From Sedimentisphaerales bacterium (GTDB taxonomy: Bacteria > Planctomycetota > Phycisphaerae > Sedimentisphaerales > Anaerobacaceae), in assembly GCA_016936075.1 (NCBI GenBank), contig JAFGPS010000164.1, forward strand, positions 1 to 47,391: a DNA stretch of 47,391 bases. The letters run 5' to 3'. Under the pieces are notes generated by a model. That model had not been told where the DNA came from and did no database searches. It was given only the letters and a program-made list of their open reading frames with translations. Numbering within the stretch: position 1 is the first letter of the stretch; every line of letters starts with the position of its first letter. The translations under genes were made by a program, and so were the position numbers. Below, piece after piece: positions 7,870 to 16,089 of the stretch.

Positions 7870-9696
7870 TTAATTAATTTTTTCATCCAACTCACCAATC
7901 GAAAATCCTTCGGCTTGAACAATATGTTCTTTATCTGTCAGAATCAACCATGGCAGAGCTTTTACACCCCAGTTAAATTGGGTTTGCTCTGCATTCTCTT
8001 TAATCATTCCGATTTGGAAAGAAATATTGTTTTCTTTTATCCATTCATCGAGAGTGTTTTGTTCGATAGTTGAAGCTTGAACTGCTATAATTTCGATACC
8101 TTTGTTATTTAGTTCTGCTGCTTTTTTATTAAGTTCTAAAATGCTGTTTCGTGCCGGCCGTTGTTCTATTTCGAAAAAGCAGAACAAGATGTTCTTATCC
8201 TTTGTTTGTTCAAAGTCTTTATTAATTTTAATAACATCCATATCTGGTATAGATTTTCCAATTAACGGCTGAGGCTTAGCTTCAGGTTGTTTGATTGCTA
8301 CACTGACAGTTCGCACTCCGCCTTGTCTGGTTCCATATGCTCGCTGAGCTGTATTTGCCTGGAGAGATTTACTTGCACTTTCCTTTTTGAATGTGTCTAT
8401 ACCTGTATTCGTGACGAGTGTATGAGAGACCATAATCTTCCTGAGGTTCGGGAGGTCTTTTAATAACATTAAACCTGCATCTGTTATCTTGGTATTATCT
8501 AAATAAAGGCTTTCCAAAGACTTGATATTACTGATATTTTTAAGTCCGGCATCACTTATTGATGTGCTTGACAAATTTATGTATTTTAATTTTTTTAAAT
8601 CTGACAGATATGCTAAATCCTCATCGTATATTTTTGCACCAACTATAACAAGATTTTCTAATGTATTCGACCAGGGTTTTAGATTAGACAGGCCAGCTCC
8701 ATTCAAAACAGTATTACGAAGCTCGAGACCTTTTAAAGGTGCATTTTTATTCAAATAGGCAAATCCTTTTCCGGTTATCTTAGTTTGATTCAAGCAAAGG
8801 TTTTCAAGATTCGATAAGCTGCTTAAGTGTTTCAGACCTTCGTCTGTAATGCACGTTCGATGCAAGGTAAGATAATTGAGTTTTGTTAATTTACTTAAAT
8901 GAATTAATCCTGCGTCTGTTATTGGCGAATTAACATCTATCTCTCTGTCATTAATACCAAGTGTGAGTCTTTCAAGAGAAGTCATATTTTCCAACGCAGC
9001 CAGACCATTATCACCAATCTGTGTATCGTAAAGTGCCAATCTCTTAAGTGATATAATATCCTTTATATACATAAGAGAATCGTCTGTAATAGACGTTTTT
9101 GGAATTGAAAGTTCTTTTAAGGAAGTTAGATTTTTAAGATGTACTAATCCCGGACCTTTAATTTGTGATAAAGCAAATGTTAAACGTTCAAGTGAAGAAA
9201 TTTTTGAAATATGCTCCAAAGCGGCATCTGAAATACTACTGTTGTCGCAATTTAATTGTTTCAGGGATTTAAAATTTGTAAGATGCGCAAAGCCGCTTCC
9301 ATGAACCTGATTTGTCGAACAGATATCCATAGCAATTAAGCCTGTCAGATTTTTAAAATACACAAAATCTTCGTCTAGAAGAATTGTTCTTCTTAAAGAT
9401 AGTGCTTGAATATCATTTGAACCGAGATTGGATATAAAAGAAAAATCTGTCGATTCTTCATAAACTTCAAGCTTTGCTTCTTTACCTTCAGGTATGTTTA
9501 TGTCCCCCATCGCCTGACTCAATAATTCCCAACTATCAATGAGATTATAGTTCTCATCACTATTAGCGTTACGTATCAACAATCTGCCAACAGCTTTGTC
9601 ATTTGGAAAGTGTATTATATGTGAGTCAGCTTGTTCTGCCTGAATATATGTAGCTAAAGAAAAAATACAAAAAATAGTCATACTTACTTTTTTCAT
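7870..9696 (-). CDS. Exported LRR protein with C-terminal redoxin-like module
   Basis: A 608-residue protein. Signal peptide at about 1-20. A cap with HFPNDKAVG and GDINIPEGK follows, then 13 leucine-rich repeats at roughly 105-440. A low-complexity linker comes next, and a thioredoxin-like domain covers about 476-608. In that domain the usual WCxxC is replaced by EQRPAR after the strand ILFCFF. The segment around the cis-proline, WGVKALPWLILTD, is kept. With both Cys gone, dithiol exchange at the usual site is not possible; a binding or scaffold role is more likely. AAGGAAC precedes the ATG. It lies in a tightly spaced run (15 bases from the upstream gene, 23 to the downstream one), so it is surely co-transcribed. 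Confidence 0.87.
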   Translation of the reverse strand: MKKVSMTIFCIFSLATYIQAEQADSHIIHFPNDKAVGRLLIRNANSDENYNLIDSWELLSQAMGDINIPEGKEAKLEVYEESTDFSFISNLGSNDIQALSLRRTILLDEDFVYFKNLTGLIAMDICSTNQVHGSGFAHLTNFKSLKQLNCDNSSISDAALEHISKISSLERLTFALSQIKGPGLVHLKNLTSLKELSIPKTSITDDSLMYIKDIISLKRLALYDTQIGDNGLAALENMTSLERLTLGINDREIDVNSPITDAGLIHLSKLTKLNYLTLHRTCITDEGLKHLSSLSNLENLCLNQTKITGKGFAYLNKNAPLKGLELRNTVLNGAGLSNLKPWSNTLENLVIVGAKIYDEDLAYLSDLKKLKYINLSSTSISDAGLKNISNIKSLESLYLDNTKITDAGLMLLKDLPNLRKIMVSHTLVTNTGIDTFKKESASKSLQANTAQRAYGTRQGGVRTVSVAIKQPEAKPQPLIGKSIPDMDVIKINKDFEQTKDKNILFCFFEIEQRPARNSILELNKKAAELNNKGIEIIAVQASTIEQNTLDEWIKENNISFQIGMIKENAEQTQFNWGVKALPWLILTDKEHIVQAEGFSIGELDEKIN

Positions 9697-9711
9697 TATT
9701 TTGTTCCTTGT

Positions 9712-12201
9712 TTATAAATTTGATAGTTTTTTTTCGAGTTCGTTTATAGAAAATCCTTCAGCTTGGACTATATGTCCTTTATCAGTAAGAATCAACCACG
9801 GCAGAGCTTTTACGCCCCAGTCGTAACGGATTTTTTCCACGCTTGTCGAAGAATCACTTTTAATTATACCGGATTTGAAATGAACTTCATATTCTTTGAG
9901 CCATTCATTAAGTTTTTCATGTTCTATATTTGAGGCATGAATAATCAAAACCAATATATCCTTTTCTTTAAGTTTCTGTGCTTTGTCCTTCAATTGCATT
10001 ATATTATTTCTCGACGGACGTTGTTCCATATCGAAAAAGCATATTAATAATTGTTTATCTTTTACTTCATCTGGTGATAAATCGAGTTTGATATGTTCGA
10101 AACCTGGTATAGCTTTACTCACTAACGAAATCGGCTGTCTCGATATTAATCTGCCCTCCGGGCTTAATTCGCGAACAATGATTTTGATATCTTTAGCCCC
10201 TCCAATTGTGCTAATCTCTCCTAATAATCTCACTGTTGAAGAACCTGAAGAGCTTGCCTGAATCTCAACTGTTCCCTCACAAAGATTTTCGATTGTGAAC
10301 TTTCCTTCCTTGTCTGCTTGAGCATCTCGATTTGGCTGGTCGCTACCATGAGCATATACTCTTATATCAGATATCGGCTGATCAAATTCGTCGACAACAA
10401 TGCCTGAAACAGAAAGATTCGCTTTCTTTAATACCATTTTATCCAACTCTGTCCGGGCATTATCTGCGTTAACGTTATCTATACGTACATATGTACTGCC
10501 GTAACCTTCGGCATGCGCTCTAACAGAATAATTATGATTTTCAGGAACAGCTCTTATTTCAAAATTACCTTCTGAATCTATCTCAGTTATTTCTTTCGAG
10601 CTAAAGCCTGTGCTGGAAATCCAAAATGTCAGGGAAATATTGGTATCAGGGATTTTATAATCATTAACATCGACAACTTTGCCTTTTATAATGATACCGG
10701 GTGACAATTTTATATCATAATTATCAACTTTTTCATCTATCAAAACAGCAGACGCAAGATTTCGCTCCATGTCTCTGGCGAGAAGATATACCACTCCATC
10801 GGACATTCTTGTAACATCACGTGTAGCATTGAATGTAAATTTCCCTTCTGTATCAGTGACCACTTCATTTCCGCTGGGCGGCTTTGTAGAAATTTTTACT
10901 CCTGATAGAGGATTCCCTTCCTGGTCGCGAACTGTTCCGGAGAATTGACCAAAACTATCAAGAGCAATCTCAATACGTTTTGTTTTTCCTTCATCAATTG
11001 TAATGTCACCATCCCAGTTCTTACGCATATAATCTTGTCTATAGATGCTGGTAATCCTGTATGTCCCCGGATTCACGCGAAATTTTGCGATACCATTACT
11101 ATCGGTTCTTATACTTTTGACAAAATTATTTTCAGAAGAATGAACTGACACACTAACCTGCTCTATTGATTGCTGAGTTTTCGAGTCCTTTATTAAAACT
11201 TCTATAAGACCACCTTTAATTAGTTCGATTTTCACGTCACTGGTTGTTTGTCCCGTATGAGTTGTAACTTCGACGGGTTCTGATAACCATTCGTTGGCTG
11301 TTTCTGTATCAGGCTTCAATTTTAAAGAAAAAGTTTTAGCTGGAAGACTTTTCATAACGAAAGACCCGTCTTGTCCGGTAACAGCCGGCTTTAGATTGTA
11401 TAGTGACATAATCATATCTTCATCGTCCAGAGCGAAAATTACCTGTGTACCGCTTACAGGTTTGCCGGTGTCTTTTTCTACCACAACTCCGTTCAGAATC
11501 GCCTCGGCAGGCTGAACAATTTTTATATCCGTCTTACCTGCTTTATGAGTTAATGCCTGGGTACTTCGATACTTCTCCATATCCAGCGTTACTATCGTTG
11601 CTCTGCCCGGTTTTTTGATACGGAAATCAAATTCGGCATTTTCAGGAATATTGCTAAAGCTAAATTTACCCTGCTCATCTGTTTTTGCACTTAACATATC
11701 AGGCATAAGTTCACCAATAGTAAATCTTCGTTCGTCGTTGTTTTTGACCATTAGAAAAGCCAGAAGAACTTCTGCTCCTTCGACAGGCTTTTCCGATTCA
11801 TCGACAACTACACCGGCTACAGGAGCGGCGGGATAAAGTTTAATCTCGAAATCCTCGCTTCCTGTCATTGACCTGTTATCCCAACCCAGCCCGAAACCTT
11901 CCTTCTGAGCAATAATTATGGCTTGTGTTGTATTATCAAATAATCTTTTTTCAGTTTCGAATTTGAATTTACCTTCTTTGTCTGTTTCAATTTCTTCGAT
12001 GAGTGTCACCTGATACGATAAGTCTTCTGTTGAGAGAGAAACTATGTAAAATCCGACTTTAACCGATTCGACAGGTTCACCTCCGGTATTTATCACTCTG
12101 CCGCTGCACACAACATTTTCGTTTTGACCTGCAAAACAGAAATTGATTAAAAAAATTGAAACTAAAATAATCATTAATGTTGTTTTTGAAGAAAGCTTCA
12201 T
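9712..12201 (-). CDS. Exported seven-repeat beta-sandwich protein with redoxin-like module
   Basis: An 829-residue protein. Signal peptide at about 1-24 (ending CFAG). About seven carboxypeptidase-regulatory-like beta-sandwich repeats begin near residues 30, 127, 232, 330, 415, 499 and 595. Each opens with a pattern such as GxVVDxxxxPVxGAxV and contains TDxxGxF. The thioredoxin-like module (about 690-829) has LLICFFDMEQRPSRN in place of the redox motif and retains GVKALPWLILTD. Repeats of this type are usually rigid extracellular stalks or adhesion modules. AAGGAG lies four bases before the ATG. It has 15-base gaps to both neighbours. Compared with its paralogues the module carries a short insertion before the YDWGVKALPW segment. 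Confidence 0.87.
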   Translation of the reverse strand: MKLSSKTTLMIILVSIFLINFCFAGQNENVVCSGRVINTGGEPVESVKVGFYIVSLSTEDLSYQVTLIEEIETDKEGKFKFETEKRLFDNTTQAIIIAQKEGFGLGWDNRSMTGSEDFEIKLYPAAPVAGVVVDESEKPVEGAEVLLAFLMVKNNDERRFTIGELMPDMLSAKTDEQGKFSFSNIPENAEFDFRIKKPGRATIVTLDMEKYRSTQALTHKAGKTDIKIVQPAEAILNGVVVEKDTGKPVSGTQVIFALDDEDMIMSLYNLKPAVTGQDGSFVMKSLPAKTFSLKLKPDTETANEWLSEPVEVTTHTGQTTSDVKIELIKGGLIEVLIKDSKTQQSIEQVSVSVHSSENNFVKSIRTDSNGIAKFRVNPGTYRITSIYRQDYMRKNWDGDITIDEGKTKRIEIALDSFGQFSGTVRDQEGNPLSGVKISTKPPSGNEVVTDTEGKFTFNATRDVTRMSDGVVYLLARDMERNLASAVLIDEKVDNYDIKLSPGIIIKGKVVDVNDYKIPDTNISLTFWISSTGFSSKEITEIDSEGNFEIRAVPENHNYSVRAHAEGYGSTYVRIDNVNADNARTELDKMVLKKANLSVSGIVVDEFDQPISDIRVYAHGSDQPNRDAQADKEGKFTIENLCEGTVEIQASSSGSSTVRLLGEISTIGGAKDIKIIVRELSPEGRLISRQPISLVSKAIPGFEHIKLDLSPDEVKDKQLLICFFDMEQRPSRNNIMQLKDKAQKLKEKDILVLIIHASNIEHEKLNEWLKEYEVHFKSGIIKSDSSTSVEKIRYDWGVKALPWLILTDKGHIVQAEGFSINELEKKLSNL

Positions 12202-12216
12202 AATACTCCTTAATTT

Positions 12217-14043
12217 TTATCTTGCTATTATTTTATCCAGTTCACTTACAGAAAATCCTTCGGCTTGAACGATATGTTCTTTATCTGTTAGAAGCATGCC
12301 TGGCAATGATAATACACCATATTCTAAATACCATGTTATCTCTTTGGAATCTAACAAATTAACTATGAATTCAATTTTGTTTTCTTTTAGCCATTCGTCA
12401 AGTTCTGATTGCTCCATTTTAATAGACTGAATAGCGACTATCTCGATATTGTTGTCTTTTAATGAATCAATTTTTTTATTAAGTTCGAGCATATAATGTC
12501 TTGAAGTTCTGTTCTGTATGTCAAAGAAGCAGAGTAACATTCTCTTGTCTTTTATCTGCGTTTTATCAACCGGTAGATTTACATCCAGAAGTTTCCATAC
12601 ATCAATTCCTTTTAAACCATAACTTATAAAACCAGGTTTAGCACCTTGCTGTTTTTTCTTTAGAATTATGTGAATATCTTTCCGGCCGCACAACATTCCT
12701 TCTTCGGAAATATTTCTTTCATACGGGCTATTCCCTGCAAGTTCAACAATTACTCTGCACTTTACATCGGGAACATGTCTCACAATAAAATGTCCATTCT
12801 CGTCTGTAATACCTTCTACACCGGTGATTGAAGAATTAACTACAACTCTAACACCAGCAACAGGATTATTCATTTCATCTGTAACCAGACCTTCAACAAT
12901 CTTTCCCTTAGTAAGAACACATGTGATTGTCTGATTATCACTTTGTTTTACTTCAATATCGTATATTTTTGAACGTACATAACCTGCTTTATCGACTGTA
13001 ATTGCTTGATATTGTCCGGTTTTTATATCACGGATTTCAAATAATCCCGGAGTACCTGATGATACCGGCTGATACTGAAAACCTCTTGCACTTCCATCCT
13101 CGTATTGAGTCCAGAGCATAAAATGAATATCATCGAGACCTCGCCCGTATTCATCGATAACCTTGATAGGCAATGTCCCGCTATCCTCTTTATTTTTTAA
13201 CGCTGCTTTTAAAACTAATGAGCCGATATCCTCGCGTTCGGTAATTTTATTAATAACTCCTGTTGTAAATAATTTCTGGTAGTAATTTTGATGACTGACA
13301 CAAATACAATAACTCTGCTTTTGCGGCAATCCAGTTATTTCAAAATGTCCTTCACTATTAGTAAAAATGTCTTTAACTGACGTTTGTGTTTGCCATTTAT
13401 TTACAAAGTTAAGACGAATCCTTGCGTTATCAATAGGTGTTCCGCTTTCTGTTTTAATAGTTCCGGCTAAAGTCTGAGCCTGACCAAGTTCGATTTTTAC
13501 ATTATCCGATTGCCTGCCAATATCTAAAACAGCGGCAAGATTACGCTCAGGATTTCGTGCAAAAAGACACATGTTTACGGATGGTTCCCACTCTTCAAGC
13601 CAGCCAACGCAGAATTTTCCCTCATTGTCACTGAGTGAATAAAAACTTGTCATAGGTGAAGCATTAATCTTGGTATCAGGAGCTGGTTTGCCAGTCGAGT
13701 CAACAACCATTCCAGTGACAATCTTTCCAGGTTTTATTTCAATGTGTAATTCTTTTTGGCCGGGATTACATTCCTTTGCGGCTGTAAGCTTGCGGATCTT
13801 ATCAACTGCATAAAAATAACGCACTTTATCTGATAAGTCACATATGAATCGACCATTCTCATCGGTCGTATATTGTTTTCCTGTTTCATACTCAGTGACC
13901 TGAACATTAGAAAGAGCATTATCTTTCGAGTCAATTATAATAACAGTAAGAAATTGCTGAGAAGAAGCAGAATAAATATTTTCTACATTGCAATGAAAAA
14001 GAAATAAAAACAAAATGACAATATGATATAAATTTACTTTCAT
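12217..14043 (-). CDS. Exported beta-sandwich repeat protein with a diverged redoxin-like module
   Basis: A 608-residue protein. Signal peptide at about 1-25. About five beta-sandwich repeats start near 31, 108, 190, 290 and 380. The C-terminal module begins near 475. This copy is the most diverged: the motif is DIQNRTSRH in place of DxEQRPSRN, and the cis-proline segment is GVLSLPGMLLTD, so the usual Trp after the Pro is Gly. The tail HIVQAEGFSVSELD is still close to the family. AGGAG precedes the ATG at 14043. The gap to the upstream gene is two bases, which indicates coupled translation. Catalytic Cys residues are absent here too. Confidence 0.85.
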   Translation of the reverse strand: MKVNLYHIVILFLFLFHCNVENIYSASSQQFLTVIIIDSKDNALSNVQVTEYETGKQYTTDENGRFICDLSDKVRYFYAVDKIRKLTAAKECNPGQKELHIEIKPGKIVTGMVVDSTGKPAPDTKINASPMTSFYSLSDNEGKFCVGWLEEWEPSVNMCLFARNPERNLAAVLDIGRQSDNVKIELGQAQTLAGTIKTESGTPIDNARIRLNFVNKWQTQTSVKDIFTNSEGHFEITGLPQKQSYCICVSHQNYYQKLFTTGVINKITEREDIGSLVLKAALKNKEDSGTLPIKVIDEYGRGLDDIHFMLWTQYEDGSARGFQYQPVSSGTPGLFEIRDIKTGQYQAITVDKAGYVRSKIYDIEVKQSDNQTITCVLTKGKIVEGLVTDEMNNPVAGVRVVVNSSITGVEGITDENGHFIVRHVPDVKCRVIVELAGNSPYERNISEEGMLCGRKDIHIILKKKQQGAKPGFISYGLKGIDVWKLLDVNLPVDKTQIKDKRMLLCFFDIQNRTSRHYMLELNKKIDSLKDNNIEIVAIQSIKMEQSELDEWLKENKIEFIVNLLDSKEITWYLEYGVLSLPGMLLTDKEHIVQAEGFSVSELDKIIAR

Positions 14044-14045
14044 AG

Positions 14046-16073
14046 TTAATCTCCTGAACTTAATAATTTTTCATCCAACTCACCAATCGAAAATCCCTCG
14101 TTAGTAACTATATGCTCTTTGTTAGTAAGAATCAACCACGGCAGAGCCCTTACGCCCCAGTTATTTTTTGTCAGCCCTGTATTTTCCTTAACCATCCCGA
14201 TAGGGAAATCTATATTATTTTCCTTAGTCCATTCATCAAGATATTCCCGTTCTATTTTAGAAGTGTGAATGGCAATAATTTCAATATCTTGTTCCTTTAG
14301 CTCTTGTATCTTTTTACTTAGTTCTAAAATAGCATTCCTCGACGGTCGCTGCTCTATATCGAAAAAACAAATTAGTATCATCTTATCTTTTGCCTGTTCA
14401 ATATTGAAATTGATATCTATATTCTCTAAACTTCGCAAATACTTAGCAGGTATTGTCGGTTCAATTTCTTTTGCCTGTGCCTTATCTAAAGCATATTTTG
14501 ATGTCGAGACATCAGGAGGGAAATCAGGAACAAATTCACTTGATTCAATTTCAATATTTGGCGTAAAAGACTCTATCGTTAACGTATAACTTCCCAGCGG
14601 TATATGCCGCACATTTTCATCTGATTTGTAATAAGCATGTTTTATTATCTCTGGGAAAACTACGCCGTTCCAAAGCTTGATATTTTCAAATTCAAAAACT
14701 TCTCGCAAATTATCATTTTCTAAACGTTCTATTCTCACAGGGAAAATATCAGGCTCTTTTGCAATCCATACTTTAAGTTTATCTTTGGAACTTATAACTG
14801 AAAGAAGCATAGAACATGGAATTCCGTTAATTTCATATGAGCCTAAAAATTCTACTTCATGAGTTAATAATTCTTCGATTATATTCTTCGGCATAGCCCA
14901 TTCCAAACTGTAGATTGGTGTATTGAATCTTCTATTATCACGAACAGTAGCAGCCTTATTTCGAATGGGCCAGGTAATAGTCCTCTGGCCATCGAAATAT
15001 TCTTTATCATTAAAGTCACCTTGAGCTTCTCCCACAATTGAAAATTTATAATAAGATTTATCAAAGATATATTCACAGTTCAGTATACGCGGCGTTTGTT
15101 TTCTGGTGCTGTATTCTTCAAGCTGATATTTAGCTTTTCCTTTTTCAGGAAATCGCGTATTTTTCGATAATTTATTCAAAATATAACCATGATTCTCTTT
15201 TTCCCGCTCGCTTACTGCCAAACCTTGTGATTCCTTTTCTTTTGCTGAGAGAACCTTAACTTCCACATTTGTTTTATAATCAGGCTCCAGTGACACATTT
15301 TTAAACTCTATCCATTGATAGGGACGTTTCTGGAATTCAAACGTTCGTATATTTTTAAGCGGTGTGCCCCAGAACCAATATTGTTCCTTTATAAGACCGG
15401 GGCCACGGCCAAATATTCGAGGGTACTCTTCATGAACCTGTCCTTGGTCATCATACATGAGCATACGTTTCGCTTCGAGGACATCAGTACTAACCATTTC
15501 GAGTACTACCGCATTCCTTTTGAGACGTGGCCATGTTAAAATAAGTGGATTTTTACTTTCAGGTAATAGTACTGTATCATAATCACTTTCATGCCAACCT
15601 AAATCATTCCATTCTTCAACTTTCCGCCAGGCTTCTGTGCTTATGCCAAAACTTATGGCATCTTCTTTTTGATCAATGTTAAAAGCACATACAAAGCTAC
15701 GCATATCTGATATACGATTTTCATTAACATCCCACGGAATATCAGGCTCAAGACGACAAACACCAAACGAACTGAACGCAGTATTACTGCAGTCATCAGC
15801 ACCACCAACACGTACAGCAAATTCTCGGATAGAATAATCACCAATAGCTGTCGTGGAGGAATTTGGTCGGCTGTAAGGCTCATCAGATAGAATCTGTCCA
15901 TCAGGCCGCCACCATAGTTTGGGTCCTTTATCAATTTTATTATAAGCAACTCCAACAAGTTCCGCAGTTACACCATTTGGAAGTTCTGCGACAAACTTTT
16001 TTTCGATTTGTTCTGAATTTGCATAGCTATTATAACCCAATAAAAATGCCAGAATCAAAAAGATATATTTCAT
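14046..16073 (-). CDS. Exported protein with unrecognised N-terminal region and redoxin-like module
   Basis: A 675-residue protein. I start it at the ATG at 16073, which follows GGAGAG and begins a good signal peptide (MKYIFLILAFLLG...); an in-frame ATG at 16106 would overlap the previous gene. The mature N-terminus begins FVAELPNGVTAELVGV and leads into a roughly 250-residue region with Trp-rich strands that I cannot place. A second region (about 320-530) looks like a lipoprotein-carrier or RseB-type beta sheet (FEFENIKLWNGVVFPEIIKH). The module covers about 549-675, with ILICFFDIEQRPSRN and GVRALPWLILTN. It lies 16 bases after the upstream gene and two before the next, so it belongs to the same operon. 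Confidence 0.83.
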   Translation of the reverse strand: MKYIFLILAFLLGYNSYANSEQIEKKFVAELPNGVTAELVGVAYNKIDKGPKLWWRPDGQILSDEPYSRPNSSTTAIGDYSIREFAVRVGGADDCSNTAFSSFGVCRLEPDIPWDVNENRISDMRSFVCAFNIDQKEDAISFGISTEAWRKVEEWNDLGWHESDYDTVLLPESKNPLILTWPRLKRNAVVLEMVSTDVLEAKRMLMYDDQGQVHEEYPRIFGRGPGLIKEQYWFWGTPLKNIRTFEFQKRPYQWIEFKNVSLEPDYKTNVEVKVLSAKEKESQGLAVSEREKENHGYILNKLSKNTRFPEKGKAKYQLEEYSTRKQTPRILNCEYIFDKSYYKFSIVGEAQGDFNDKEYFDGQRTITWPIRNKAATVRDNRRFNTPIYSLEWAMPKNIIEELLTHEVEFLGSYEINGIPCSMLLSVISSKDKLKVWIAKEPDIFPVRIERLENDNLREVFEFENIKLWNGVVFPEIIKHAYYKSDENVRHIPLGSYTLTIESFTPNIEIESSEFVPDFPPDVSTSKYALDKAQAKEIEPTIPAKYLRSLENIDINFNIEQAKDKMILICFFDIEQRPSRNAILELSKKIQELKEQDIEIIAIHTSKIEREYLDEWTKENNIDFPIGMVKENTGLTKNNWGVRALPWLILTNKEHIVTNEGFSIGELDEKLLSSGD

Positions 16074-16089
16074 TTTTCTCTCCAATATA

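Noticed and set aside
6191-9696. Leucine-rich-repeat genes as a eukaryote-derived or effector-type transfer
   Set aside because: This repeat type is common in planctomycetes, and base composition is the same as in neighbouring genes.
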